64,000 nucleotides of DNA from an uncultured Verrucomicrobiae bacterium. Its GTDB lineage: Bacteria > Verrucomicrobiota > Verrucomicrobiia > Limisphaerales > J093. Numbering within the stretch: the stretch's first letter is position 1; each line of letters starts with the position of its first letter. Under the pieces are notes generated by a model. It made no database searches and had not been told where the DNA came from. It saw only the letters and a list, made by a program, of their open reading frames with translations. Location: assembly GCA_937946835.1 (NCBI GenBank), contig CALFAV010000040.1:1-64000 (forward strand). The letters are read 5' to 3'. The translations under genes were made by a program, and so were the position numbers. Of this stretch, positions 17,927 to 27,486 are shown piece by piece.

Positions 17927-18583
17927 TTACCGACAAAGGCTCAAGCCGGGCCGGCCCGGCCCCAGGACCTGATCCACCGCGGGCGGCACCAGGGCAAGCT
18001 CGTCGGCCCAGAGTTGGGCGCATACGCTTCGGGGCAGGCCGAGGCTGGCGCCGGCGGTATCCACAAAACCGGCCAGGGTGTGCCGGGAATAAATCAGCAG
18101 TCCGGGCCGCAGGGGCAGTGAAAAGACGGAAAGCACCAGGCCGTACACCAGCACGTGCCAGCCGTGCGCCCGGCCGGTTTCCACCGCCTGCCAGTAGCGG
18201 CGCACCGCGCGTTGGTCCCGCAGGGGGAGCAGGCGCCACAGTTGCGCCCGACCCACCGCCCGACTGGCCCGGGCGAAAGCCTCGAAACGCCGCTCGAACC
18301 GCAGCGCCTGATCCAGCTCCAGCAGTTCGCGGATCTGGTAGTTGCCCACCTGGTCGAAGGCCCGGCGGATCAGCGGCAATTCCACCGGCGCGAGCAGCTC
18401 CGTGCGGTACCAGGTCAGGAAGCCGCGCAGCGAGGGCACGTCCCGCACCCGACCCGGCAGCACGGCCGCCGCCGCCAGGCCCCAGGCCGCTTCCGGCGGC
18501 GCGACCAGTTGCCGCGTCAGCGGCTGCGGGTCGCCCAGCAACCGGGCGGCCACGTAACCGGGCCTGGACTGTTGTTCCGTCAT
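17927..18583 (-). CDS. Divergent UreF-like protein
   Basis: A 218-residue all-alpha protein. Weak similarity to the urease accessory protein UreF is visible in order. FLTWYRTELLAPVELPLI resembles the UreF helix before the LD-rich segment, ASRAVGRAQLWRL resembles its (R)AS-x-x-G-x-x-LLRL element, and YSRHTLAGFVDTAGASLGL resembles its C-terminal region. UreF normally acts in a UreFGH complex that delivers nickel to urease. No urease structural gene or UreG/UreH is in the window, so a urease role is doubtful. The ATG at 18583 is chosen; an alternative start at 18661 adds 26 Arg/Pro/His-rich residues. It sits between dinG and the SSS transporter on the same strand. Confidence 0.5.
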   Translation of the reverse strand: MTEQQSRPGYVAARLLGDPQPLTRQLVAPPEAAWGLAAAAVLPGRVRDVPSLRGFLTWYRTELLAPVELPLIRRAFDQVGNYQIRELLELDQALRFERRFEAFARASRAVGRAQLWRLLPLRDQRAVRRYWQAVETGRAHGWHVLVYGLVLSVFSLPLRPGLLIYSRHTLAGFVDTAGASLGLPRSVCAQLWADELALVPPAVDQVLGPGRPGLSLCR

Positions 18584-18724
18584 GCTCTGGAAGGCGGGCG
18601 CGTGCGGGCGCCGCCAACGGGGCCAGCGTAGCCGCGGGCCGGGGTGGTCGGCCAGCGACAAAAACGTGGCGGCGTTTGAAGTCTCCCGCTCCTGGGTTTT
18701 CCCGGCCCCGGTCCGGCGACCGGT

Positions 18725-20857
18725 TCAAACGATTTCCACCGGACACCCGGGCAGCGCGTCCAGGAAGGCGCGGCCGTAGCGTTTGGTCAGGACGCGGTTG
18801 TCCAGAACCACCACGATGCCGGTGTCGGTCTTGGTGCGGATGAGGCGGCCCACCCCCTGCCGGAACTTGAGCACGGCCTCGGGCAGGGAGAAGTCCATAA
18901 AGGCGTTGCCGCCGGCCGCCTCGATGCGCTCCAGCCGCGCCTCGATCAAGGGATGGTCGGGCACGGCGAAGGGCAGGCGGGTGATGATGACGTTGCTGAG
19001 GGCCTCGCCCGGCACGTCCACGCCCTGCCAGAAGCTGTCGGTACCGAAGAGCACCGAGTCCACATCCGCCTTGAACCGTTCCAGCATGGTCGAGCGCGGC
19101 GTGCCGGTGCCCTGGACAAAGCAGCGAATGCCCAGTTCGGTGAAGAACGGCTCCAGTTCCGCCGCCAGTTCCTGCATCAGCCGGGTGTTGGTAAAGAGCA
19201 CAAATGCCTTGCCGTGGGTGAGCCGGATGAAGTGCTGGATCCACTTGAGCAGGGCCGGGCGGTAGCCGGGATCCCGCGGGTCGGGCATTTTCCCGACCAC
19301 GTACACGCGCATCTGGCGGGCGAAGTCGAAGGGCGAACCGACCTGCAGCAGCGTGGCGTCGTCCGCGCCAACGCGGCCGGCCAGGTAGTTGAGCCCCTCG
19401 CGGCTGCCGGGGTGGGGTTTGGTGGGCCGGCCCGCGTGTTTGGTGTCCATCGCCAGCGTGGCGCTGGTGAGAATGACCGAGGTGTCGCTGGCGAAGAGCC
19501 GGCGGCGGAGGAAGTCGGCCACTTCCACGGGCGCGGCGTTGAGGGCGAGGTTTTTCTGGGCCTTGCCGGTGCGCTCGACCCAGTACACGTGCTCGGCGGC
19601 GCTCTGGCTGAGGAAGACGCCCAGTGCCTCGCGCAGCTCGGCCAGGCGCCGGTTGCACTCGAGCAATTCGCTGGCGGTGTCCTTGTCCTCGGCCAGGTCA
19701 ATCAGTTCGCGCACCGCCTCGGACACCCGGCGCAGCGGCAGGGTGAGGGTGTCGGGCACCAGGTCGGGGCGGCGGATGCGCAGCTCGGTCCAGGCGCGTC
19801 GGCCGCCACCCCCACCCCCGTTTTCCTCGCCGGCCGCCGCGCCGCCGCCGCGGGCCGCCGCCCGGGCCCGGGCGTGGAGGGCGTCGCAGGCGGCTTCGAC
19901 GGCGTTGAAAAACGTGTCGCTCTGCTGGAATACCTCCGCGACCAACTCGACGGCCCGGCCCTGGCGGAGCAGGGCCAGCAGTCCCTTCTGGGTGCGCGGG
20001 TTCCAGAGCCGTTGCAGGGCGAAGCGCAACTGACCGCTGGAGACGCTCACGCCGATGTGTTTGGCGGCCACCTGCTCGAGGGTGTGGGCCTCGTCGAAGA
20101 TGACGAAGTCGTTCTTGAACAGCACGCCGTCCTCGACGGTTTCCTCCAGCCCGCCCAGGTGCATGAAGAACAGGGTGTGGTTGAGCACCAGCACATCCGC
20201 CGCGAGAATCCGGCTGCGCACGCGCTGGAAGAAACAGGGGTCGCCGCCGGCTTTGACAAATTCGGAGGGGAAGCCGCACAGCTTGGGCGAGCACAACCCG
20301 CGCTCCGAACAGACCTGGGCCCAGACCTTGGGGTCGGGTTCCTCGTCGAAGTCCGAGAGGCTGCCGTCGGTGGTGCGGCGGGACCATTCGAGGATGCGGG
20401 CCAGTTCCTGTTGCTCGGTGGAGGTGAACAGTTGCGGGGCCTGCTGGAGGGCCTTGTGGAGGCGGCGGGTGCACAGGTAGTTCTGCCGGCCCTTGAGCAT
20501 GGTGTACTGGAACTTCACCGGCAGGAGGCGCTCCAGCAGGGGCAGGTCCTTTTCGGTAAGCTGCTCCTGGAGGTTGATCGTGTGGGTGGAGACGATGGCC
20601 TTTTTCTTCCGCTCGACCGCGAAGAGGATGGCGGGCACCAGGTAGGCGAGGCTCTTGCCCACGCCGGTGCCGGCCTCGACGATGAGGTGTTCGCCGCGGG
20701 TCAGCGCCTCGGCCACGGCCACGGCCATTTGCTGCTGCTGGGGGCGGTACTCGAAGTTCCTGGCCCGGGCCAGCACGCCCTCGGGGGAAAAGAACCGCTC
20801 GGTGAAGGCGACCAGGTCGGTGGCGCCGGCGGGCTGGGCTTCGAGGGTGCTGATCAT
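18725..20857 (-). CDS. dinG: DinG/XPD-family ATP-dependent DNA helicase
   Basis: A 710-residue superfamily 2 helicase that unwinds DNA 5'-3'. It has Walker A EAGTGVGKS (61-69), an iron-sulfur-type cluster of cysteines (YLCTRRL, then VCSERGLCSPKLCGF and DPCF), the DEAH box (FVIFDEAHTLEQ) and the C-terminal motifs GTDSFWQGVDVPG and FRQGVGRLIRTKTD. A poly-glycine, low-complexity insertion (GGGAAAGEENGGGGGG) lies in the middle, probably in a loop. It acts in DNA repair or removal of DNA:RNA structures. The gene lies 21 bases after the left-handed beta-helix gene, so the two are probably co-transcribed. Confidence 0.9.
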   Translation of the reverse strand: MISTLEAQPAGATDLVAFTERFFSPEGVLARARNFEYRPQQQQMAVAVAEALTRGEHLIVEAGTGVGKSLAYLVPAILFAVERKKKAIVSTHTINLQEQLTEKDLPLLERLLPVKFQYTMLKGRQNYLCTRRLHKALQQAPQLFTSTEQQELARILEWSRRTTDGSLSDFDEEPDPKVWAQVCSERGLCSPKLCGFPSEFVKAGGDPCFFQRVRSRILAADVLVLNHTLFFMHLGGLEETVEDGVLFKNDFVIFDEAHTLEQVAAKHIGVSVSSGQLRFALQRLWNPRTQKGLLALLRQGRAVELVAEVFQQSDTFFNAVEAACDALHARARAAARGGGAAAGEENGGGGGGRRAWTELRIRRPDLVPDTLTLPLRRVSEAVRELIDLAEDKDTASELLECNRRLAELREALGVFLSQSAAEHVYWVERTGKAQKNLALNAAPVEVADFLRRRLFASDTSVILTSATLAMDTKHAGRPTKPHPGSREGLNYLAGRVGADDATLLQVGSPFDFARQMRVYVVGKMPDPRDPGYRPALLKWIQHFIRLTHGKAFVLFTNTRLMQELAAELEPFFTELGIRCFVQGTGTPRSTMLERFKADVDSVLFGTDSFWQGVDVPGEALSNVIITRLPFAVPDHPLIEARLERIEAAGGNAFMDFSLPEAVLKFRQGVGRLIRTKTDTGIVVVLDNRVLTKRYGRAFLDALPGCPVEIV

Positions 20858-20878
20858 GGGAAGCGCGGGCCCCCGCGG

Positions 20879-21568
20879 TCAGGGCGTGGTCCGCGGCCGG
20901 CGGGGGACCACCTCGAGGGCGGCCTTGTTTTTGGCGATCAGGTTTGCGGGCAGGAAGCCGCGCCAGTTCACGCCGGGGTAGATCAGGGCGCCGGGACCCA
21001 GGATGCTGCCCGGGTTGAGCACGGCGTTGCAGCCGACCTGGGCGTGGTCGCCCACCAGGGCGCCGAATTTGCGCAGGCCGGTGTCGAACGGGCGGCCGTC
21101 CAGCTCCACGGTCACGTTGCCGGGGGTGATCTTGAGGTTGGACACGATCACGCCGGCACCCAGGTGGGCCTTGAAGCCGAGGAGCGAGTCGCCCACGTAG
21201 TTGAAGTGCGGCACTTCGCCGCCGTTGAACAGCACGGTGTGCTTGAGCTCGCAAGCGTGGCCCACCAGGCAGTCGTCGCCCACGATGACGTGCTCGCGCA
21301 CGTAGGCGCCCTGGCGGATTTCGCAGTTCCGGCCGATCCAGGCCGGGCCTTTGATCGTGGCGCCGTCCTCCACCACCGTGCCCTCGCCGATAAACACGTC
21401 CGGGCCGACCCGGGCCCCCGGCGCGCAGTGGCCGAGCCGGGCCGGGCGAAGCGTCGCCTGCAGGTACGCGCGCAGGCGCTTGAGCGCGTCCCAGGCATAC
21501 TCACAGCCGTCGAAAAGCGCGGTGTGCGCCGTTTGCGTCAGGTCGAAGAGGTCGGCCGGTTTGAACAT
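20879..21568 (-). CDS. Left-handed beta-helix (GlmU C-terminal-like) nucleotidyl/acyltransferase
   Basis: A 229-residue protein. After a helical N-terminal region of about 45 residues it is built of hexapeptide repeats (for example PDVFIGEGTVVEDGATIKGPAWIG and NYVGDSLLGFKAHLGAGVI), the left-handed beta-helix seen in the acetyltransferase half of GlmU. It lacks the pyrophosphorylase half. Similar stand-alone proteins are usually annotated as UDP-N-acetylglucosamine diphosphorylase or GlmU-like, but the substrate is not established. It is upstream of dinG, 21 bases away, with no clear functional link. Confidence 0.75.
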   Translation of the reverse strand: MFKPADLFDLTQTAHTALFDGCEYAWDALKRLRAYLQATLRPARLGHCAPGARVGPDVFIGEGTVVEDGATIKGPAWIGRNCEIRQGAYVREHVIVGDDCLVGHACELKHTVLFNGGEVPHFNYVGDSLLGFKAHLGAGVIVSNLKITPGNVTVELDGRPFDTGLRKFGALVGDHAQVGCNAVLNPGSILGPGALIYPGVNWRGFLPANLIAKNKAALEVVPRRPRTTP

Positions 21569-21626
21569 CGCCGGCAGCGTAAAGCGCCGGGCCGGCCCGG
21601 CAAGCGCGCAGGCCGGGCGGGCGGCC

Positions 21627-22508
21627 TCAGAAGCGCGTCTCGGGTTTGACCCGCGCCCGCAGGCGCTCGAAGTCCCGCCATTCCGCCGGGCTGTCGGGGG
21701 CCTGGCCCAGCTCGCGGAAGATTTTGGGCGCCGCCCAGCGCCAGCGTTCGACGTGGCCGTCGGCGAAAGACAGGCTCGCCCCCTGGTTGTGCCGGCCGGC
21801 CGGCAGGTCCCACCAGGTCAGGTCCATGAACCGCTCCCAACCGGGCGGGGGAATGCCGAAGAGCGAGTCCAGAATGCCGTCCTCGTGCACATCAATGAAC
21901 ACGAACAACTCCGACGGCCCGGGCCGGTCAATGTGGGATTCCTTCTGAAAACTGGGCGGACCGTAAAAGTCCTCCTCGACCGGGGCGCCGTTGATGGCCT
22001 GGCTCATGTTGTAGCTGCGGGTGCGCAGCCGGCGCAGGCGGCGGCCCTCCTCGGTCTCGACGTACGAGCGGTCGGACGGGCAATGGTAAATGGCCGCCGA
22101 GCGGTTGTAGGGGAAAAGCAGGCCGCGCTCGATGTTGGCCGTGGTCAGGTCCAGCCGCGTGTTGCCGGGGCACCAGGTCATGTTCGTGCTGAAGGCCACG
22201 GGGTCGGGCGACTCGGTCTGCAGATTGTACACGTAGTTGTTGGGCGGCAGGACATCCGCGTGGTCCACCGCGTAAAGGTGCACGCAGAGCTGGAGTTGCT
22301 TGAGGTGGTTGCGGCAGGCGATCCCGCGGGCCTCCTCCTTCGAACGGCCCAGCGCCGGCAGCAACAGCCCAATCAGCACGGCAATCACCGCCACCACCAC
22401 CAGCAGTTCAATGAGGGTGAACCCCCACTGGCCGGGTTGGGGGCGCAATCGGATTGAGCCGCCTTGAGGCTGGACCCACTCGCGGTGGTTTCGGCTCCGG
22501 CCGAGCAT
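21627..22508 (-). CDS. Prepilin-type N-terminal cleavage/methylation domain protein
   Basis: A 293-residue pseudopilin-like protein of the large verrucomicrobial and planctomycete family. An unusually long leader of 29 residues ends in G29, and F30-T-L-I-E starts the hydrophobic helix ([17 protein letters not shown]) that a prepilin peptidase would process. The C-terminal part has the H-x9-DG motif of this family ([19 protein letters not shown]), thought to be structural. The rest is a beta-rich globular head. The role is not known; members are exported and may form surface fibres or secretion-system tips. A possible leaderless promoter lies directly upstream. Confidence 0.85.
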   Translation of the reverse strand: MLGRSRNHREWVQPQGGSIRLRPQPGQWGFTLIELLVVVAVIAVLIGLLLPALGRSKEEARGIACRNHLKQLQLCVHLYAVDHADVLPPNNYVYNLQTESPDPVAFSTNMTWCPGNTRLDLTTANIERGLLFPYNRSAAIYHCPSDRSYVETEEGRRLRRLRTRSYNMSQAINGAPVEEDFYGPPSFQKESHIDRPGPSELFVFIDVHEDGILDSLFGIPPPGWERFMDLTWWDLPAGRHNQGASLSFADGHVERWRWAAPKIFRELGQAPDSPAEWRDFERLRARVKPETRF

Positions 22509-22515
22509 GAAAGGA

Positions 22516-22543
22516 AAAGTAGTGCGCCGGCGCGAAATGCCAA
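22516..22543 (-). promoter_or_regulatory. Possible promoter of the prepilin gene
   Basis: On the minus strand, TTGGCA (22543-22538) and TACTTT (22521-22516) are 16 bases apart. The start point would be about 22509, one base before the ATG at 22508, which would make this a second candidate leaderless transcript. Confidence 0.35.
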
Positions 22544-22572
22544 GGCAGATTCGTGGCCAAGTGAGGTCGGCG

Positions 22573-23508
22573 TCACCCCGGCCGGGATTCCAACGCCGTT
22601 TCCCGCAGCAGCGCCTCCACCTGCGCGCGGTCCACCTCGCCCGCCATCAGGGTCAGCGCGTTGGCCGCTCCGGCCGCCGCACCCCAACGGCAGGCTTCGC
22701 CCAGGTCATCCCCGCGCAGCAACCGGGCCACCAGGGCGGCCGTGAAGGCGTCGCCGGAGCCGATCGGGTTCAGGGGGTGAATCGGCGGCGGGGTGACCCG
22801 CCAGGCCGTGCGGCCGTCAAAAGCGAGGGTGGGGGCCGCCCCGGCGGTGATCACCACCCGGTCCGCGCCCCGGGCGTGCAGTTCCCGCATGGCGGCCAGC
22901 ACGGAGGCTTCATCGGGGAGCGGAAGCCCGGTCGTGGCGGTCAGTTCCGCGCGATTGGGTTTGACCACACCCGGCCGCGCGACCAGCGCCTCCAACAGGG
23001 GCGGCCCCTGCGCGTCCACCACCCATAGCACACCGACCGCGCCGGCCCGCTCCCCGCAGCGGCGATAGAAGTCCACCGGCCCCCCGGGCGTGAGCGTCCC
23101 AGACAGCACCACGGCGCGGGCGCGGGGCAGGTGGTGCTCGAAGCGGGCGGCCAGTTGCGCGTAGGCCTCCGGAGCCACCGCCCGGCTTTCCTCGACCAAC
23201 TCGGTAACGGTGCCGCCGGCCTGGTCAATCACGGTGATGCACTGGCGGGTCCGCTCGGGCACGAGGACAAAGTCCTGTTCAATGCCGCGCTCGCTCAGGC
23301 ACTCGCGCACGAATTCCCCGCGGTCCCCGCCCAGGAACCCCGTGGCCAGCGGCCGCTCGCCCAGGGCGTGCAGGACCTTGGCCACGTTCACCGATTTGCC
23401 CGCGGCGCCTTCAAGGGTGGTGTGGGCGCGGTTCACCGCGTCCAGCGCGAGCCGGCGAAACACCATCACGCGCTGCGCGGCCGGGGTGGGTCCCAGACAC
23501 AGGATCAT
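22573..23508 (-). CDS. PfkB-family hexose kinase (1-phosphofructokinase-like)
   Basis: A 311-residue ribokinase-fold sugar kinase. It opens with the PfkB start ([14 protein letters not shown]) and has GGxxVNVA-type substrate recognition ([13 protein letters not shown]), the VKPNRAEL segment and the catalytic loop [13 protein letters not shown] with its base aspartate. This combination is typical of the LacC/FruK branch, which phosphorylates fructose 1-phosphate or tagatose 6-phosphate. No PTS or fructose operon is near, so the substrate is open. It is followed five bases later by the SDR gene on the same strand and is probably co-transcribed with it. Confidence 0.85.
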   Translation of the reverse strand: MILCLGPTPAAQRVMVFRRLALDAVNRAHTTLEGAAGKSVNVAKVLHALGERPLATGFLGGDRGEFVRECLSERGIEQDFVLVPERTRQCITVIDQAGGTVTELVEESRAVAPEAYAQLAARFEHHLPRARAVVLSGTLTPGGPVDFYRRCGERAGAVGVLWVVDAQGPPLLEALVARPGVVKPNRAELTATTGLPLPDEASVLAAMRELHARGADRVVITAGAAPTLAFDGRTAWRVTPPPIHPLNPIGSGDAFTAALVARLLRGDDLGEACRWGAAAGAANALTLMAGEVDRAQVEALLRETALESRPG

Positions 23509-23513
23509 GGCGA

Positions 23514-24197
23514 TTAGAAATTGGTTTCCACCATCGGCCGGAAGGTCAACTCATGCACCACCACGTCCTCGGGCGCCAGGATGCACTGCACAATCATGCG
23601 CGCGGCGGATTCGGGGCGCAGGTAGTCCGGGCGCGGTTGGGGACGGAACATCGTGTTCACCCCGCCGGGATAAACGGCCGTGACCTTCACGCCCACGGCG
23701 CGGGCCTCTTTGATCAGGCAGCCGGTGAAGCCGTGCAGGGCGTGCTTCATGGCGGTGTAGATGGCGTAGTTCTCCTGCTTCACGTGCACGATGCTGCTGA
23801 GCACGTTCACGATGTGGCCGGCGCGGCGCGCGGCCATGTCGCGGAGCGCCTCCCGGGCCAACAGGATGGGCGCGCGGACGTTGACGGCGTAGGAGGCGTC
23901 CAGGTCCGCGTCGGTGATCTGCGTGATGGGTTCTTTGGCCTTGTTGAAGCCGGCGTTGTTCACCAGCACCTCCACCCGGCCGAGGGCGGCGCGCGCGGCG
24001 GCATACAACTCCACCACGGCGGCGGCGGTGGACAGGTCGGCAACCCGGCCGGGGCAGTCCAGTTCGCGTTGCAGGTCGGCCAGCCGGGCGGGGTCGCGCC
24101 CGGTGACAAACACGGCAAACCCGGCGGCATGAAGCTGGCGGGCCACTTCACGGCCGATACCGCGGGTGGCGCCGGTGATCAGGGCGGTACGTTGCAT
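23514..24197 (-). CDS. Short-chain dehydrogenase/reductase
   Basis: A 227-residue classical SDR. The cofactor motif TGATRGIG is at residues 8-15, NNAG stabilises the core beta-sheet, and the catalytic YTAMK (Y-x-x-x-K) follows the serine-bearing VLSSIV segment. The C-terminal PGGVNT segment is usual. FabG-like or sorbitol/acetoin-reductase-like functions are possible, but nothing in the sequence fixes the substrate. It lies upstream of the PfkB kinase, five bases away, suggesting the pair works on the same sugar pathway. Confidence 0.85.
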   Translation of the reverse strand: MQRTALITGATRGIGREVARQLHAAGFAVFVTGRDPARLADLQRELDCPGRVADLSTAAAVVELYAAARAALGRVEVLVNNAGFNKAKEPITQITDADLDASYAVNVRAPILLAREALRDMAARRAGHIVNVLSSIVHVKQENYAIYTAMKHALHGFTGCLIKEARAVGVKVTAVYPGGVNTMFRPQPRPDYLRPESAARMIVQCILAPEDVVVHELTFRPMVETNF

Positions 24198-24249
24198 CGG
24201 CCCGTTGTGCGGGCCGGGCGGGTGGTTGTCAACGGAGCGGGCGCCTCCC

Positions 24250-27200
24250 TCAAGGCCCGTCGGCCAAGGGCACGGTCAACAGACCGTACTCACCCAAGGG
24301 CAACCACAGCGCGCGGCCCGGTTCGGCCACCGCGCGGGTGAGGTCGGGCCAGTAACAGCCGCTGACCGGTGTTTGCCCGACCACTTTCAGCGCCGGGTCG
24401 TCGGCTTGGAAGACCGCGACGGCACCGCCGTTCTGGGCCGCCAACAGCAAGCCCAGGGGCTGCAATTGCTGGGCCGGTTGGGCGAGCGTGGTTTCGGCCC
24501 ATTTTTCAAAGACGCCGGCGGCGTCCAGCCGCCAGGCCTCCAGCCGACCTGCCGTGGCGGGGGAACCCACCGGCCGCGCCACCCAGACGCTGCCCGCGGC
24601 GTTGACCGCCACCGCGCGCGGCCATTCGGCGGGTTGCTTGAGCGAAGCTATCAGGGACACGGAGACGCCGTCGTAGGCGCAGGCGTCCACGTACTCCGCC
24701 CCGTCGTTTTGGCCCGTCTCATCCCAGTGCGGACCGGTGGTGAACAGCAGCGCGCCTTCGGCGGCCACGCCGACCAGGCGGCCCGGGAGGTTTACGGGCG
24801 GCCGCACCGTGGGCGAGGCCGGGTCACTGTAGTCCACCACATCCAGGTAATGCCGGGTCACCCAAACGCCCACCGGCGGGGTGATTTTTTCGCGCCTGCC
24901 ATCCGGGAAGACGATTTCGTAGGGCTGCGGCTCCGGTTGGCCGGGCAGCCGGACCCCTTCGAGAAATTCACTGGCCTGGTGGCTCAGATAAATCAGCCCC
25001 CCGGCGGTGAAGCTGGCGGCGTCGAACCACCAGTTTTTCTCCGCCCCCGGTTCCAGATCGGAAACCAGCACGGGCGCGGCGGGATTGGTCACGTCAAACG
25101 CCAGCAGGCGGGTCGAGGTCCACCCCGGCCACCAGCCGGGGCCCAGCGGTCGGGTTGGGATACCAGGCCACGCGTCTATGCCCACCAAACCGCCGCGCCA
25201 CCACCACCAGCCGCCGCCGGTGCCGGCCAGCACCAGCAGCCCGGGACGCGGCTGATGGGCTTGAAACTGCAACCCCCAGCCCAGCAGCGGCACTTCGGTT
25301 TGCGCCGCCCCCAGCAGTGCCGGTTCGGGCAAGGTCGAAAGGTCGTAGGCAAGGACCCGCAGGCGGCTTTTCGGTGCCGGGGGATTCGCTTCATCGCCGG
25401 GGACCGGGGCTGCTTCCTCCCCCGCCTGAATCAGGTAAAGAACCGATTCCCGGCGCGTGGCCGCCAAGAGCCGCTCCCCCGGAGCCAGCGCCACCCGGTG
25501 CAGCACGTCGTCGGGGGCGTCGGCCCGGACCACGCGAATCACCCCCGGCGCGGCGGGGTCGGACCAATTGCCCGCGCCGGAGATTTCGATGAGGTAATCG
25601 CCCACCGGCACCACCTCGGACACCGGCCAGGACAACTCGAGCCGCGCCGCCACGCGGGGCCGGTCGCGGTCGGTCGCCTCCACGCTCAGGAACTCGCGGC
25701 CGGACACCGAGATGATCCGCTCGCCGTGGACGGTGGCGCGTCGGGGCTGGAAGGCGTGCTCAATCACCCCGCGGGCCTGGAGGCGGTCGGTGCCCAGGTC
25801 AATGAGCTGGACCCGGGCGACCTGGCCGGTGTCGGCCCAGCTTTGGTAGGGCACGAGGATCAGACCGGCGTCGGGCAGCACGGCAAAGGCCTTTTCGTCG
25901 TGCGTGGCCTCGCTCCAGGAGCTGTTTTCGCCCAGCGGCACGCGGTCCAGCAGGGCCGGTCGGGCCGGGTCCTTCACGTCGAAGAGCGACACGGCCACGC
26001 GCCAGGAGTTGGCGTTGTCAATGCCGATGGTGACGAGGCGGTCGCCCAGCGGATGAATGTAGGTGGACCAGCCGGGCACCTCGAGTTCCCCGAAGACCTT
26101 GGGCCGGGTGGGGTCGCGCAGGTCCACCACCCAGAGCGGATCAACGCGCTGGAAGGTGACCAGGTAGGCCCGTTGGCCGTCGAAGCGCGTGGCGTACAGC
26201 CCTTCACCATGGCCGACCTCGATCTGGCCCAGCTTCTGCGGGTGCCGGGGATCGGCCAGCGAAAAGGTTTCCAAGACGCTGAACTGGCGCCCGCTGGAAG
26301 ACCAACGGTTGACCTCGGAAATGACCGTGAACACGTTGTCTGCCAGATTCATCTTGAATTTGTCCCCCACCCGCCCGGCGGCGAGCAGCGAGCCGACCGG
26401 GCGCAGCGTGCCGTCCGGGGCGGAAATGTCCACCAGATGGACCCGGCTCTGCCACCAGTTGGCCGGCTCGAACACCACCACAAACAGGAACCGGTCAGTG
26501 GCCTGGATCACGTGCCCGTAACCCCCGTACCAGAGGGGCGCACGGACCCGGGGCGCGGCCGGGTCGGCCAGGTCAATGGCGGTGATCTGGGTTCCGTACT
26601 CCCATTGCACGACCGGTTCCCCCCGCTCGGGATCGGGCGGCACCGGCAGCCGACGGTAGGTCTGCGAGGCCACGTACAAGGCCGTGCCCACCAGGCGACT
26701 TTCCTGAATGATGCCGGGGACGGGCAGGCGGGCAATGATGGTCGGGACGCCACCCTCCGCGGGCGCCGGGTCCACGATCAAAATCTGACTGTCCTCACTG
26801 TTGTCCCAGCCGCACCCGTTCCGGATCAGCAACACCACGCGGTCCGCGCCGGTGTTCGGCTCACTAACCACGTACAACTGCTCGCCGGCGGCCGCCAGAG
26901 CGAGCGTCCCCAGGAGACGTGGGTGATCCGGGTCGGTCAGGCTGATGGCCTGCAGGCCGCGGTACTGGTTGAAGAAGTACAAGGTGTTTCCGCGCACGCG
27001 CCAGATGTCGGACTCGACCACGGCCCGCGCGCCACCCCCCGAATCCTCCACGGGCGCCCCGGTCACCACGTTCCCCTCGCGGGTCCAGACCGGCCCCGTG
27101 AGGGGCGACGCGGAAGCCGGCCCCGCAAAGTCCCGCTTGCCCTGGTAAAAAGCGGCGGGCAGCGGCTCGGTTTCATCGCCCCGCACGCGCAGCAATTCAA

Positions 27201-27486
27201 TCTGGGCGGACAGGGGCAGGCGAAAGATGACCGTGCCGCCGGAACCATCGAGCCGTTCGACCGCGCGCGGCACCCACGCGCCGGCCCCCAGCCGGAGCCG
27301 CGATTCGAGGGTGACCTTGTGCAGGCCGGGCGGGACCTGGACCGTGACCACCACGCTGCCGCCGGAGATCGAGATGGATTCGATCCGGGGACGTGCCGCC
27401 CCGGCGGCGAGACTGGAGCAGGTCAGGACCAATCCCAGCAGTGCCGTGGTCCCCCAGCTCAGAAAAGCACAAACGTTGGTTTTCAT
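24250..27486 (-). CDS. Large secreted beta-propeller protein
   Basis: From the ATG at 27486 this is a 1,078-residue protein with an N-terminal signal peptide (hydrophobic, ending SSLAAGAARP). It matches the pattern of the secreted C-terminal beta-propeller family (Pfam Beta_propel type). IWRVRGNTLYFFNQYRGLQ, GEQLYVV, LEVPGWSTYIHPLGD, SLFDVKDPARPALLD and SSWSEATHDEKAF occur in the family order. The family is known mainly from archaea and thermophiles. A second, looser set of propeller-like repeats fills the last 400 residues. The function is unknown; an outer-surface or periplasmic scaffold is likely. It is transcribed alone and is divergent from the NfnAB-like pair across a 787-base repeat-rich gap. 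Confidence 0.8.
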   Translation of the reverse strand: MKTNVCAFLSWGTTALLGLVLTCSSLAAGAARPRIESISISGGSVVVTVQVPPGLHKVTLESRLRLGAGAWVPRAVERLDGSGGTVIFRLPLSAQIELLRVRGDETEPLPAAFYQGKRDFAGPASASPLTGPVWTREGNVVTGAPVEDSGGGARAVVESDIWRVRGNTLYFFNQYRGLQAISLTDPDHPRLLGTLALAAAGEQLYVVSEPNTGADRVVLLIRNGCGWDNSEDSQILIVDPAPAEGGVPTIIARLPVPGIIQESRLVGTALYVASQTYRRLPVPPDPERGEPVVQWEYGTQITAIDLADPAAPRVRAPLWYGGYGHVIQATDRFLFVVVFEPANWWQSRVHLVDISAPDGTLRPVGSLLAAGRVGDKFKMNLADNVFTVISEVNRWSSSGRQFSVLETFSLADPRHPQKLGQIEVGHGEGLYATRFDGQRAYLVTFQRVDPLWVVDLRDPTRPKVFGELEVPGWSTYIHPLGDRLVTIGIDNANSWRVAVSLFDVKDPARPALLDRVPLGENSSWSEATHDEKAFAVLPDAGLILVPYQSWADTGQVARVQLIDLGTDRLQARGVIEHAFQPRRATVHGERIISVSGREFLSVEATDRDRPRVAARLELSWPVSEVVPVGDYLIEISGAGNWSDPAAPGVIRVVRADAPDDVLHRVALAPGERLLAATRRESVLYLIQAGEEAAPVPGDEANPPAPKSRLRVLAYDLSTLPEPALLGAAQTEVPLLGWGLQFQAHQPRPGLLVLAGTGGGWWWWRGGLVGIDAWPGIPTRPLGPGWWPGWTSTRLLAFDVTNPAAPVLVSDLEPGAEKNWWFDAASFTAGGLIYLSHQASEFLEGVRLPGQPEPQPYEIVFPDGRREKITPPVGVWVTRHYLDVVDYSDPASPTVRPPVNLPGRLVGVAAEGALLFTTGPHWDETGQNDGAEYVDACAYDGVSVSLIASLKQPAEWPRAVAVNAAGSVWVARPVGSPATAGRLEAWRLDAAGVFEKWAETTLAQPAQQLQPLGLLLAAQNGGAVAVFQADDPALKVVGQTPVSGCYWPDLTRAVAEPGRALWLPLGEYGLLTVPLADGP

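Noticed and set aside
23553-24341. Plus-strand open frame over the SDR gene
   Set aside because: It is the shadow of the SDR and propeller genes; its product is His/Gly-rich with no motif.
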